Source of the DNA: Neospora caninum Liverpool
Taxonomy: Eukaryota > Apicomplexa > Conoidasida > Eucoccidiorida > Sarcocystidae
Direction of reading: 5' to 3'
DNA: 64,000 bases
Assembly (NCBI RefSeq): GCF_000208865.1
Contig: NC_018389.1
Location: 930,001 to 994,000, forward strand
The position numbers and the translations under genes are program-made. This document shows positions 1 to 13,024 of the stretch, piece by piece; positions within the stretch are counted from its first letter, which is position 1; every line of letters starts with the position of its first letter. The notes under the pieces are model-generated. The model worked only from the letters and a program-made list of their open reading frames with translations. It searched no databases and was not told the DNA's origin.

Positions 1-84
1 ATAGATAGATAGATAGATAGATACAGATAGATAGATAGATACAGATAGATAGATACAGATAGATAGATACAGATAGATAGATAC

Positions 85-117
<33 letters not shown>

Positions 118-128
118 CAGATAGATAC

Positions 129-189
<61 letters not shown>

Positions 190-190
190 C

Positions 191-235
<45 letters not shown>

Positions 236-290
236 CAGATAGATAGATAGATACAGATAGATAGATAGATACAGATAGATAGATAGATAC

Positions 291-355
<65 letters not shown>

Positions 356-388
356 CAGATAGATAGATAGATACAGATAGATAGATAC

Positions 389-441
<53 letters not shown>

Positions 442-525
442 CAGATAGATAGATAGATACAGATAGATAGATACAGATAGATAGATACAGATAGATAGAT
501 ACAGATAGATAGATACAGATAGATA
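1..525. repeat. GATA tetranucleotide microsatellite with GATACA variants
   Basis: The first 525 bases are an almost pure GATA array broken at irregular intervals by GATACA hexamer variants. It ends abruptly at about 525, before unique sequence. It lies downstream of the last visible exon of the minus-strand GON4-like gene, so it probably sits in an intron or the 3' flank of that gene. The array continues past the left edge, so its full length is unknown. Confidence 0.98.
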
Positions 526-647
526 TGTGGATGTTCGTTCGAGGTGAAATTTTCGAGGTGCATGAGGAAATGAGAAAAGCCTTGTGAGGAGGCACCTCCT
601 TTCCTTGTCTCTTTTTCCACTTGTTTACGCTGTTTTTCGACACTCAC

Positions 648-3600
648 CTTGGCTGCTTGCCACCGCCTCTGAAGCGCCTTGAAACGTCTGGTGATTTGCA
701 GCTGCGTCTTGGAGGGCAGGAAGTTCTCGCGAATGAAGGCAAAGTGGCGACGCCCCACGCGGGCCAGACCCAGCCCCAAGAGGCGATCTTCTGCGGGGGT
801 GAAAATCACAAACGTGTTGCTCCTGAAGAAAAAAGACAACGGACACAAGACGAGAGGAACTGCACACAGCGGAAAGCGAAAGCCTACCGTAAGGCAGAAA
901 CCACAATGCGGCGTGCGGGTGAAAAACGGGTGAGGAAGGTTGCGGTAGAGGGGGGAACAGCGCTGGCCCCCGAGACTGTCACAAAGCGTTGATCAACCCG
1001 CGGCTGCGCCCCGCTGAAAACGCAAAGCGTGGAGGGCAATCGAGAGCGCGAATTCGTCCTCCTCTTGTGTGTCTTCCCTCGACGTTTCCTGCATCTACGG
1101 GCCTCGCAGTCTGGCCCTATCCCCCCCAGTCTCTCCTGGTTGCTTCTCCGTCCCTCTCTGTCCCTCTCCGTCCCGCCCCCCGGGTCTCTTCCTCTCTCTG
1201 CCGCCTGGTGTTTTGCGTCTCGTCTCTCTCTTCTCGCTCACTCGCCGCCATTTGCTTCTCCGTTTCTCTCGTCGCCCTTCTTTCCGGGGCCGTCTGCTGT
1301 CGACTCCCGAGCGCTCGACGAGGACGACAGCGCCCCTCCCGGCCCCCGAGCCCCGGGCACCTGTTTTCGTTTTTTCTGGTAGCAGCCCGTGAGGAAGGCA
1401 GGGTCAACAAAGGGCTGCTGCAGACGGAGGAATTCTTCTAGCGGTCGGGGAAACCGGGAGTCTCGGTCCCTGCGAAGAGCCGAGTCCAGCACACAACAGC
1501 AAACTCTTCTTGGCAGGCAAGACCTGTATGCAGCGGGCTTCACCCTGACGAAGCTGCGTGTTCGCTCTCTGCGCTTGCTGTCCTCTCTCGCCCTCCGGCT
1601 ATCTCGCGGCCGCGTTTCCGCGCGCGTCTGCGCCGCCTGTCGGCGGGTTTCCCGTGTCCGCGAGTCGCCTGGTCTTACTCGAGAAGCAGCAGAAACTGCT
1701 TTATTTTCCTGAGGAGCGGGAAGTCGAGGAGGGAACACCGAGGCCCCTCGCCCTCGCTTATCGCCGCCGTCCGCGTCGCCAGGCCCGAGAAGGGCACCAG
1801 GCCGCTGCTGTCGTCCACCACGCGGCCGACCGGAGACGCTGCGAGAAGCGAGGAGGCGGAGCCAGCGCCGGGAGAAAAGGGCGAGGCAGACGCGAGCGGG
1901 AGGGCGAACAGGCCTGTCCGGGCGACCGGCGACGGCGTCTCGAGAAATGGCAAGCGCTCCTGAAGCTCCAAGGGCGCGAGGTCCTGCCGCGCTCGAAGCT
2001 CGTTCACCTACAAACGGGGAGGACAAGCAATCCGCGGACGCCGTGCATGCAAATGAGCGAAACCCGTGCCGTGGCGAGAACACGTGGCAACGAGCCGGAA
2101 AAAGGCGAACTGAGAGGGAAGGGAAGCAAGGGGAAAGGGTGCGGAAAGGCCATCGCCCCCGTACGGCGAGGTGTCTGTCTCACGGGATAAGTGCAAGAGG
2201 ACGAACAGGTGTGACCCAGACACGAAGGATTGGAGCTCGGAGAGAAAAACCAGAGGGACACGCAGAAGGGCGAGGTGCGTTCGACATTCGAAAGTGAGTG
2301 GCTTACTTGTTCTAGGCGTCCCCGAATCAGCCGGTCGCAGCACATCATGGCTCTTCTCATGAGTTTCTCCCCGGACTGCCTCTTCGTTTCCCTCGTCTCC
2401 TTGACTCCTTCCCTCCGCTCCGCTCCCTCCGCGTCCTTCTGTTCCGTCATGTTTGCTTCTCTCAACCCGCTGTTACCTTGTTCGCGCCTCTCTGCTTCGC
2501 CGTCGCTCCCTCCTCTCGCTCCTCTATCTTCTCTCTCTCCTTCGCCCTCGCCTCTGTCTTCTTCTCTCTCTGCTTCTCTGTCGCGCTCGTCGTCTCCGTA
2601 GCACCGGTTGCGGATCACGTAGATCGTCTGCATGAGGAGTTGCACATACAAGTCCATCTGGCCCTTGAGTCGGCGCAGCTGTCGAGCCGAGAAACCGTTC
2701 AGAATCGGAGAGAAGCTGTCGGTCGAAGAGCTCGCTTCGTTCTTCAGCTGGGGCACCAGATGGGCGACGTGCGCGAGAGGGAAGGGCGGCGGTACCACCG
2801 AGGCGGACGCCGTCTGGATGTCCGAGCACAGCGAAGTGCTTGCGCCTTCCTTCTTCGCCTTCTTTGACGCGACTCGAGACCGCTCCGCAGAGCCACAGTG
2901 TCCACCACTCCAGAAGGAGGAGGGTGACGGCAGCGACGAGGGGAAAGCGGCGCAGGAGGAAAAGGGCGAGAATGACTTCCCTCGAGTTCGCGACCGGTGC
3001 TTCGGCCGTTGCTTCCGAGTGGCTTGGAGCCGGGACGCGCCCGTTCGTCTCTCTCGCGACGGCAAGGATCCGGCTTCGGCTGCCTCGTCACTCTCGCCCA
3101 AAGACAAAGAGACATTTCCTTTCTGTCGGGACTCGAGACACCTCCTCTTCCGTCTCCGCTCTGACGCGCCGCACGTCCTTCTCCCTTTACGCGTCCGCTT
3201 GCCGCGCGGGGTTCCCTCACTCGCAGTTGGGCTCAGGTCGCGACTTGAAGACGCACACGAGGCACGCAACAGGGAGCGCGGCCGTCTCGCCCTCGGGCGG
3301 GGCCCTCGCGTCTTCACTGGAGAGAGGGGACTCGCAGACAACGGCGAGGCAGGCGAAAGCGACGGCGAAGTCGCGGGCGATCGCGAAGAGAAACTCGGGC
3401 TGGTCGCCCTGCTCGAACCTCCAGACGACAGAGAAGAGGCGCTGTCCTCGCCACTGGGCGCGGTGTAGTCAGAGTCTTCTTCTTCACTAGGGAAGTGACC
3501 CGTCAAGAGCGACTGCGGCGCGAAGGCGCAGCCAAGCGACGTCTTTCGCTCCCGTTTGCTGGAACGGGGCGTCCCAGCCAGATCCTCTGCTTCGAACTCT

Positions 3601-6600
3601 TCGTCCTCGAAGCAGTCGTCTTCTCCCTCGTCCTCCGAGAGCGAGAAGTCGCTGTCTTCCTCGCCGTCGATGTCGGACATGGCACCCGCCAAGAGGCGCC
3701 GCATCATGGCGAGGCCCCAGCCCGGAAGGGGAGAAGAACGGGGAATTCTGCTCGGCGAAAGAGAAAAGGAATCTGCCGAAAAGGTCGGCGAAGACGCGAT
3801 CGAAGCCCGCGGAGAGTGCGGTGTTTCCTCCAGCGTCGCTGCTTCGCCCTTCTTGTCGCGAGCTTCCAGCGCATCGCCAGCGGCTGAAGTCTCCGGCTGC
3901 GGAGACGGAGATACCACAAACGGGAGCGAAGAGGAGAAAGGCGAATAGGCAGAGGGAGACCCGGCCTCCCGCTTCTGGTCGTCAGTGGGATATCCCCCTT
4001 CTGCTTTGGCTGTTGTTCCTCGCTCCTCGTGGTCCTGCTCCTCCTCAGAACTTTCTTGTTCAGGCCCCACGTCTCGCGACGCCTCGCCGCTGTTCCCGCG
4101 CTTCTCTCTAGAAGTCCCTTCGCCCCCTGTTCGAGGGCACCGTGCAGTCAAGACGCTGGAGCTGTCCTCGCGTCTCTTCCGCCAGTCCAAGGCTCTCTCT
4201 TGTGTCTCTCCGTCGGCCTCCCGCGGCCTTGTGTGCGGGCGACTGTCTCCATCCGGAGCGGGCCCCGCCGCCAGCGTGGCCCCCCACCCGCCTTCAAAGC
4301 AACTCACGCGGGCTCGACCTGCACCGGCGGTCGCGTTGTCCGTTCCTTCTCCCTCAGTGTTTTCTCTGGCCGTGTTTTCTCTGGCCGTGTTTTCTCTCTC
4401 CAGGTTGGCTGTCTCCCGATCTGCCTCGTCCTCTCCTGGTTCACCTTCTCCGCCTGGGTCTCCTTCTCTGGTCTTCCTGCACATTTCAAAGTGCGTTTTC
4501 TCGTTCTCTTCTCTTCCCCGCCGGCGCTCTTCTTCCTCCGGGCCAGTCCCCACCCGACACTCCACGTTGGCCTGGCGGCCCCCGGCCGGTGCGCCTTCTG
4601 CCTGGCTGTCTCCGAGCGAGTTTCCCTCGTCCGTTTCTGCCTGTTCGAAGGCGCTCAGCCCGGTGGCTTCCCGGCCTCCTGCATGAACGGCGGTGCGGAG
4701 TCTGACCTTTTCTCGAAGCCCGGGAAGTTCAGGCTTTTCTGCGTTTTTCTCGTCTCTCTTCTTCTCGCCTTCGCACGGCCGCACGGCCTTGGTCAGGCTC
4801 GCCCCTCTCCTTCTTCGTCCATCCGCCTCCGCCTCGACGCACGTCGAGCGCCACCAGAGGCTGCCGAGCGTCGCGGCTGCCTGCAGCAGCGAAGTCGACG
4901 AAGAAGGAGAAGACCGGAAAAAGGCGGGGAACGACGCAGAGGCAGACGCGCCTTCTGTGCCAGCGGATCTAACGTCGTTGTGCCTATCTACGTGGCGAGC
5001 GGACTGTTTGAAACCGGAAGACGCGGGCGAAGCGACTGGAGGCCAAGGGCGAGACGAAGACGGGAAGGGAACGGACGAGAAAGAGGGCAGCGGCGCCGAA
5101 TGCGAAAAACCAAGAGGACAGGCAGAGGACGACAAAGGAAACGACGGTGCAGAGTAGGGCGCCTGAGCAGAGACGGGAGCCGGTTGAGCGGGCAGCGCAG
5201 CAGGACCGCGATGTTGCCCGGTGTCTCCCCCGGCCCCACACGCCTCGCTCGACGGAGGAGACAGGCTGTGCTGAAAGGACAGATCCGTTGTGGCGCAGGC
5301 AACGTCAAAGCTGCTGGTTGTGGGGGCCGAGAAACACGAGACGCCGATCTGCGCGGCCACCGAGGAAGCAGAGCAAAGCGACGAAGAAAAGGACGGAAGC
5401 CCGAGCCTGGCATCCATCCCAGCGGGAACGGAGTCTCTGTTTTGCAGAAGGGAAGTAGGAAATGCGGCGGGGGCCGTGACAGGCCCTGGCGCGCGTCTTT
5501 CTTCGTAGTTTTGAGATGGCCCACAGTCGCAGTCTGTCGAGCACCAGGGAGGCGGCGAACTGCTGTCTTCTGTGACAGGCCCTGGCGCGGTCCCGAAAGT
5601 GAAGCAGCTGCGCCCGTTCTGTGAGACCGCTGGATCGAACGAAGCGGCGGGGAGCGGCACAGCTGCGTCGACCGCGGTTCGGCCCTCAGCTGAAACGTTG
5701 GCATGGACGGAAAAGGAGGCGTTCGCATCTGACCCACACGACGTCGTTGCCACCTCTAGGGGAAGCTTGTTGCCTGGGGAAAAGGCCGAGTTCTCGCGTC
5801 CTTTGTGGGGTGCGTCTTCTTCGAGGGCCCTGGCTGAGGGGCCTGCCACGCGGTGGCGACTGGGTCGCCCCGGCATCGCTGCGTCGCAGGTTGCCCTTGG
5901 CTCTGCTTGCCCAGCCGCAAAGTACCCCACGTAGGTCGAGGACGGACTCGAAGAGACAGGATACGCCTCGAAAGGCGCGTACGAGGCCTCTCCTCCATAC
6001 TGCCGGTCGGTCGCCGCTGCGGTTGGAACTGGAGCGGCAGGCTTTGGGGCGCGAGACGCAGGAAAGGCGCAGCTGAACGCCGGGGTCGGACTCGGAGAGA
6101 CAGGCGGTTCGTGCGCGCCGTACGGTGGCACGGATGAGTACGGATTCCAGCTACACGATGGCGACGGGTGTCCATACACTGGCTTTTCTCCCGCCGGTTC
6201 CAGATCCGCTGTTGCCTGCCCCAGTGGGTTGGGCGCTTCCGGAGGCCGCGAGGACGAAGAGATCTTGCAAGGAAGCAGGGCGAGCGCGGATCCGCACGCA
6301 GGCGCCGGCGAGACAGTGGATGCGTCGCTGCGTTGTGCAGTCGCTTGGCCCGAGGTCGCATCTACGCTGGCGTCGAAGGCCCCAGAGGGAACCTGCCGCC
6401 GCGAGAGCCAAGGCGCAAACACGGAGCTGGAAACAGCCTCCGAGGCAGAACTCGAAACTGGGGCTGGCGTCGGAGACGGAACGGAAGAAGGGAAAGAAGA
6501 CAGCGAACAGGAGGGAGAGGGGAGGAAGGGAGAATGAGGAACGGCGGGGCCTTCGAGGGCCTGAGGCCAAGGCGGTTCGCGGGAGGAACAGACAGCGTAA

Positions 6601-6920
6601 CTGGAAGAGAGAGCGAAGCTGTCTGTGTCCCAGCAGGACGACACGTCAGAAACCGCAGAGCCATCGTGGGAAGAAAGGACTTGGCTCTGAGATGACGCGG
6701 CAAGACCCGTGGGCACCTCGCTCGAGGACGAGTCGGCAGGCTGGTAGGATACGTGGGCAGAGAGAGAAAACGACGGAAACAGTTGTGTGGATCGGGCAGA
6801 ACTCGAGAACGGCTGCGAATGGGAAAGAGGCAAAACGTCGCGATTGCTAGATGGCGTTGCCGAAGGACCCCCTTCGAATGCTTGCAAAGATGATAAGTAA
6901 GAACTTCCATAACCCTCCAT
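648..6920 (-). CDS. GON4-like / SANT(Myb-like) domain nuclear protein, 3' part outside window
   Basis: Four exons join in consistent phase on the minus strand: 6920-2307, 2007-1679, 1544-1242 and 822-648, giving at least 1807 residues. The donor after 648 (GTGAGTG) shows the gene continues leftward. The ATG at 6920 opens a protein beginning MEGYGSS; further in-frame codons lie upstream, so the start is likely but not certain. Residues 1 to about 1400 are Ser/Pro/Glu-rich and probably disordered, with acidic patches and basic KRKR-type runs. Near the end of exon 1 there is a helix with the pattern QMDLYVQLLMQTIYVI, which resembles the segment before the SANT domain in GON4L proteins. Exon 4 encodes FTPAEDRLLGLGLARVG, then F-IRENFLPSKT and a basic C-terminal helix, the pattern of the GON4L SANT/Myb-like fold. 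Known members are chromatin-associated transcription regulators; that role here is inferred. The GON4L assignment rests on motif recognition only. Confidence 0.8.
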
Positions 6921-9900
6921 GGTGGCCCTCCACTGAGGCAGACTTCGAGGGCGGAAAGATTCAACAGACCGCCTGATGATGTACACCTGAGATCCTAGGA
7001 GGCTGGGACGAAACGAGGGGCGGGAGAGGCCCTCCGTATGGAGGTCGAGGCATCCAGCGGCCGACACGGAGACAAGGCGGAGACCTGACGATGCTGGCGT
7101 GTCGATTCTGCCTCAGGGACAACCATGCTGGCAAACTGAGGAAGCGCAAAGACGACGCATGCGATAGTGGATACGCGTCCACACGTTATGCAAATAGAAG
7201 AGAAGAAGCAACGAGCGTGGAATGCGGCAATTCTTGACACCCACTGCGGCGCATAAAAAAACCTAGTTCCCTCCACCGTGTCTGCGTTGATTGGGGGGAA
7301 CGCCATGCGCGAGAACGTCCGTCCCGTGTCAAGAGGCAGTAGAACTACAGAAATAGCACAGAATGTGCAAGCGGGAGAAAGCAAAGGAACACGGAGACAT
7401 GCCTGATGAATTTCTTGGTCCTACGTGTGCGGTTTCACGCCCCCCACCCGAGTCTGCTGGAAACCACGTTGCGACTCAGTACCCCAGGATTCTTCAGGCT
7501 GTACAAAAGAGCGTCGACAAAGCCGATGTGTCTGTCCGAAGCAACAGCAAACAGAATTGGTACCTTTGAGAAACTAGAGGAGGGCCGAAGAGAGACTATT
7601 TCGCAATCGCGCTTGCCTAATCCGCTCACAGGACAATCGCGCGCGACAAGCACGACTTGCGCGCCGTGGCCTCCTAGAAAGCCCCATGGAAGGAAGTGGA
7701 AAAGATGGGAGCAGACAAGCGGAATTTGAGTGGAAAGGATTTCTCAGGCATCTTCTCTTCAAGGGAAGTCGGTCTAAAAGCAGAAAGTTCGCCGCGCCGG
7801 AGTCGACCAATTCGCTACTTACGTACACACGCCGGTGTATGCACGGTGGGGGGTGGTGAAAAGTGAAAAGTTGCGACAGTCGACAGGACTTTTTTCTCCC
7901 GCTCTACCACTCGATCTGAAACCCGTTTGCCAAACTACACATGACTCTGTTATCGACGTGTTTGAAGCCTTCAAGTCGGTTGGCAAAAGATTTTGTTTTG
8001 AGTAGGATTTATTGGATTGAAGACAGAGAACCTATCGAGTGAAGGTTTATAGCACGAGCTTTGGCCAGCTGTTGTGGAAATGAAGCGTGTAGAGAGCCCT
8101 TGCTTCAACCTGCATTTTGTGCCACGGGAGTGTAGAGCAGCCGACAAAAGCCGTTCCCAGCAGCAAGCAGTGGTTGCGGATGCAGAGAGTATGCATGTCA
8201 TGAAAGAGACGAAGACGGGTGATAAGCCAAATCTGGCAGGTGTGTCCTGGCTCTGTTAAAGTCTCTCAAACTCTACGATTCTTGCCAGTAGGGGCTCTGG
8301 GTCACTTTTTACCTACTGTACGGAACGTAACAATCCTCCAGGCAAAGAACTCGATATTCTGTTCCAATTCCCCGTGGTAAATGCAGTCAACGAATGACCC
8401 ACGTCTTGGTAACCACGAACGTGCGCTGACACCCTCAAAGAAGCCAGACCCCACGGACACGGGAGGGGAGAAAGTCCAGGAAGAGAAACACGGCACAGAA
8501 CTGCATTAGATAGGTCGCCAGTAACGGGCAACCCTCACGATCCGTCGTGCACGCGCTTCGTTGCCCAAAGGAGTCCCAAGGCAGTTTGCCTAAAGTCCAG
8601 CGGCCAGGGGAATTTCATCTGTTCATTCTACCTCACAACGAATTGAGTGTGATTTGTGAAGCCTGATGATGTCAAGCGATATCCTAGGTTTTTTGGGTCG
8701 CTCCAATTACGGCTAGGAGGCAAGATGAGAAGGTCGAAGGCTGTCAGGAGTAATTGTATGAATCATATGCATGAAACTTTTGCAAATCCTGCTTTTGTAG
8801 AGGAGCTGAGAGCCCGTTCTGACGAGAGAAGACCTGCCAAAAGCCTCCGCCATCACGTTACAGCGGCGACACCTCTTCACACCTCAATGCTGGGGAGAAT
8901 TTGCCGGGCGCCTTTCGTTTGTTCCACTGCCTCGTGATGCAGTCAGGCGGAAACAGCACAGTCAAGCATGGGAATCAAGGGGAGTAACATAGCCATGAAA
9001 GAGAAACCAGAAGCGACCTTTCCTTTTTTTACTTTGTTCTTTTTGATGTTTCTGTTGGCATTCCACCAAAGCTCGGCGAGACGCAAACAGTGGTGCCCCC
9101 CGGACGCGCTGCCACGAACAGGCCTCAGATCCTTCGAAAGATGAAGTCAGTGACAGTTCTTGAGCTGTACGCATCTCCTGTTGCAAGAAATCCGGGGTCC
9201 TGTTTCTCTCCAAAACGTTTCTCTTGGAAATGTGTCTGGAAACACTAACTCGGACCGTCGCGACATCTCATGTTGCCTGCCTTTCGTCTGTCATAATGCG
9301 GAGAACTTCGAAACCCAGGCAACACTTCTTCACAACCACAGAGCCGGTAATCTCATAATGATACGACCACGAACTCGGCACAACATTCAGCGGCATCCAG
9401 GGGATTGTGGGCGCAACCCAATGGGCTCAACGCTGGGCCTGCGTTTCGCCCGTCCCTCCTTCCGCAGGCGTTTCATTCCCCTGCAAGGTTGGGCTGTTCC
9501 ATTGGATCCCCCACAGTTTCAGCACATCGAAAAGAGTAACCCTGCCTCGCGACGAGTGTCATTGCGAAGTTCGTTGTGCTGGGACGATGAAGATGTAGCG
9601 GAAACCCTCGCGTCTCTTGCTAACTGAATCGGTCACACCTCAATTAAGCGACTTTGTTGGGTACGCGAGGAGCACACTTTCGTACAGAATTTCCCGCTCT
9701 AGTCCTGACGTTGACAAATGTGCGGACATGCTGCCTTCCGGCGACACGCGATTGGTCGCCTTCATTACGGGCTCTTCTACGGCGAGGCACGTAGGTGGAA
9801 CGGGAGACGACGCTTCTCGACAACATCGAACTTGGTCTGATTGACACGTGCCGACGCGGCCTCCCGGTTATTCGCCGCCTCCTCTCTAACCAAATGCTTC

Positions 9901-11291
9901 TGCGGGACGAACTGATCCAGTACCAATACCGTGGCTGGTGGCTTAGCGTAAAGCAACTGTCGGTGACGTGACTGACCGTCCGTCTGTGTAGTGTTGCAAG
10001 TATCTGCGCCTCACGGTCGACGTGAAACTTTCAAGAGGCCGACGGTAGTGAAACTGGTTACAAGCAAAGTTTCCAGGGTGTATGTCATTTTCGCCGGCCG
10101 TATCTCAAGGAAGGAGTGCACTTAAGGCTGTGTATCGTGCGTTTATTTGTCGATAAAGCGGCAACGGCGCGCCGTTCGTGACCCGAAGGGCGCAAAGCAC
10201 AGGGACGTGGGGACGCTGCTGGCGGTCTATTAATTAGCGTGAAGCGGTACTGCCGTCGTTTTCACGTTTCCGCAACGGCTTTGATCCATCCTACCATCTG
10301 AAATATCATGGGCTCTCGATTTAAGCTACAGCAACTTCCTATTTTTGTAGCGTCTTCTACCAGTTCCACGTTCGTACAGGCGTTGTGTTGCGGTCTCTTT
10401 CAAGTCAGCCTTCCGTGTCGAGCGGCTATGTGTTTTCCGGGAGTTACGGCGCGCGCCACCACCAAGGGCCACCGGAAGGCGGGCCAGGCGTTTGTGAGTG
10501 TACACCCGTTATTCCTACATGGGTAGTTGAAATAGATACCGTTATTATCGCATTCGACCTGAACAGTAGAACGGCAATAGCAACTATCTTACTACATGGC
10601 AAGTTTAAACAACGCCGGGACCGGAGTGAGGGTCACGCGATCGGGAGCAAGGTACCAGCGCTGGAGAGACGTGAAAGCGGAGACATCACAGGGGAAGCCG
10701 CCAGACGGAACGACAAGGAGAGAGAGAAAACCAAGACAGTGTAGTGAGGAAGGACAGAAAAGGCGCAATGGCACAGCCCGCCTTCCTTCCCTTTCGCGGA
10801 CCGAGTTCGTCAAGCTTGAAGTGCTTCCCGGTGACGGACGGGGGCCGTATTCCTCAATGGGTCACTGGTGCATGCGTTGCGGGGCCCTGCTGCGCTGTCA
10901 GGGGCTGCGGGGTCGTGACACAGTCAGACCGTCGTCGTACCATCCGGGACGTTAACAAGCTGGGTCTGGTTCAGCTCCGGGAGAGACCACGGAGTCCACG
11001 TTCGCGTCGGGTCGCAGAGTGATCATCTCACAGTATGCGGCCGATGAGCCATCAACCCGCAAAAACGCTGCCGGCGAAAGGGCGGAGACGATCGACCGTC
11101 CAAGACTCCCATCGGTCTGCAGTTCCTTTTCTGTAGTCCCTGCCCTCGTCCGCCCTTCTTGACTGCGTTTCGACATCGAAAGCAATTTGTTGTTCTGCAG
11201 TAGTTTCAAATTGCTCTTTTTTTGACAGGCCAAACAAATTGCCCATTGCATTTGTACTGAGCTAGTCCCTGTCTCCAAAAGCGGTCTAACT
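6921..11291. other. Intergenic region between the GON4-like gene and SRS gene A
   Basis: About 4.4 kb with no convincing gene. Open frames are short (under about 155 codons), overlap one another on both strands and show no recognisable domain or good splice pattern. The region should hold the divergent promoters of the minus-strand gene (start 6920) and SRS gene A (start 11292). One AGAGACG motif, matching the A/TGAGACG element of Toxoplasma promoters, occurs at 8205-8211. The last 190 bases before 11292 are a diverged relative of the sequence upstream of SRS genes B and C. Confidence 0.6.
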
Positions 11292-13024
11292 ATGACTCTT
11301 CAGTTTCTGGCGGGTGTGGCGGTGCTTGGGTGCTTGGTGGCAACAGGGGAGGCCTCATACGAAGTGGCACCAGGGTATGTTAGACGAGAACGCGCAGGAC
11401 TCATTGAAATACCGAGTGACGATGATGAAGAGCGCAGTATTGATCTTGATCGTGACGATCTTGCCATCCATCTCCATGTTCCGCCGCTCGAACTAGCGGA
11501 TCTTCTTCACCTAGAACCGCAGGAATGCAAGTACCCCGAGGATGGTGAAGGTGTCGGCCGGCTGGAGCTGTCTGTCACGAACAATCCAGGCGTCACTTTC
11601 CGTTGCCCCGGGGGACACGAGGATGAGCTCGAACCACCTGAGCCCACTTTGGCCTACAGGGTAAACAGTGATGGAAGTTGTGACACCACAGCCTCTAGCG
11701 ACATGGACATTGCTCTTCCGAACGCCATACTCGAAGAAGCTGTTTCCCACTACGGCCGGGGCTCCTTCTTTCTGCTCATAAATGGGCGACCCCTTGACAG
11801 CGAGAAGAAAGCATGCTTTGTTTGCAAAGGGAAGACCGGAAGTAACAAGGGCAAGTCGTGCACGGTGATTGTAACGGTCCCCAAAGCGTCCTTGCCAAGT
11901 AAGTAAAGCTGCCTTTTCGCGCAAGTTCGGTTTAGCACCGTGATTGGTTCCCGCTGCGGGGGTCCTTGTGTGTACGATAGCCGTATTCACCCTCCATCAT
12001 ACCGGCACTCTTGAAGTGGAACAAGCCGAGATTGGCCTAATGACTGCTCCCGGTCTTCGTTAGCATGCTTTGGGTGTTGAGGCACGTTCTCATGCAATTT
12101 GCAAACCGCACCGGCCAGCCCGGTCTCGTTCGAGACTCCGTCGACGAGTAGTATGGGCATACACCTCGTATTGCGTTCTTGCATTTCCCCCCTAGAGCCA
12201 TAAGTCCCGGACCGTATCGGTTTTGATTCTTTGTCCGTTGAGGAAACCTTAGTACCATGTACCACTTAGCTGGCGGTTGCGGCCTGTACACGCTAGTGAT
12301 AATACCGCGTCGCACGGTAGCGTTTTCCGTCACTCGTATCAGGCTGTTGGAGGTTGGGTATTCAGCCGGGTTGCCAATTTCCAGCAGGCATGTACTTTGT
12401 TGTGTGCGGCCTCCAGATTCTTGGGTGTGCGACCCCCTCCTTCCTCCAGGTGGAAACATGGTGACGTTCCAAGGTGACGGGTCAGAGAAAACGGCTACCG
12501 TCCTCTGCCCACCAGGGTATTCAAATCTCGACTCACCAGACGAAGACGGCTATGTAATGACGGGTCCACAGTGTATGACCAAAGCAAAGCTGGAAGATGT
12601 CTTGGGGTCGGGCTCTACCATCAAGACAGTAGAACTTAAGTCCCCACCACGTGGTGTTTCCAAATCTTATCAGGTCACCGCTACATCTTCTTTCGCAAAA
12701 CCGCGCATTCTTTGCCTGGCATGTGAACCTGGGAAGAATGAACAGGTGTCCTCGTCTGCTCCAAACCGATGCATGGTTGAGGCCTTCCTCCCCGCAGCGG
12801 CTGCGGAAGTGTCCGATGGAGACTCTGATCTGCAAAAAGCAAGGGGTTTGAACTCTCAGGAGCCGCCCTCCGAAACCGGAACGTCTACCGTCACAACGTC
12901 TACCGTCACACCGTCTACCGTCACACCGTCTACCGGCGCAACATCAGATGAAGTAGTGCTTTCTTGTGCCACATCCGCTGCCCTTCTTGCCGTCATGTCT
13001 GGGTTAACGGCCGTTGCCATGTGA
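11292..13024 (+). CDS. SRS-domain (SAG1-related) GPI-type surface antigen, array copy A
   Basis: Two exons, 11292-11898 and 12417-13024, join in phase 1 (donor GTAAGT at 11899, acceptor CTCCAG before 12417) to give 404 residues. If the intron were retained, translation would stop at 11906. The N-terminus is a signal peptide (MTLQFLAGVAVLGCLVA). Exon 1 carries SRS domain 1 with six cysteines, ending in the conserved KACFVCKGK and GKSC elements. Exon 2 carries SRS domain 2, again six cysteines (WVC, LCPPG, QCMTK, ILCLAC, RCMV), then a Ser/Thr stalk with STVTP repeats and a hydrophobic tail ending TAVAM, as expected for GPI attachment. SRS proteins coat the parasite surface and act in host-cell attachment and interaction with host immunity. 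Domain 2 is nearly identical to copy B, while domain 1 differs strongly. The specific SRS name cannot be assigned from sequence alone. Confidence 0.92.
11899..12416 (+). other. Intron of SRS gene A, conserved across the array
   Basis: This 518-bp GT-AG intron is nearly identical to those of copy B (16358-16891, 534 bp) and copy C (20320-20839, 520 bp). It separates the two SRS domains precisely. In all three copies the exon-1 frame ends with a stop seven bases into the intron, so unspliced transcripts would give a one-domain product without a GPI tail. Confidence 0.85.

Noticed and set aside
1..525. Telomere or CRISPR-like array at the left edge
   Set aside because: The unit is the tetranucleotide GATA with no spacers, and coding exons lie right beside it; it is a simple microsatellite.
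2230..5624. Many long plus-strand frames (up to 531 codons at 4029-5624)
   Set aside because: They are antisense to the GC-rich Ser/Pro/Glu-coding exon of the GON4-like gene, where stop codons are rare in every frame.
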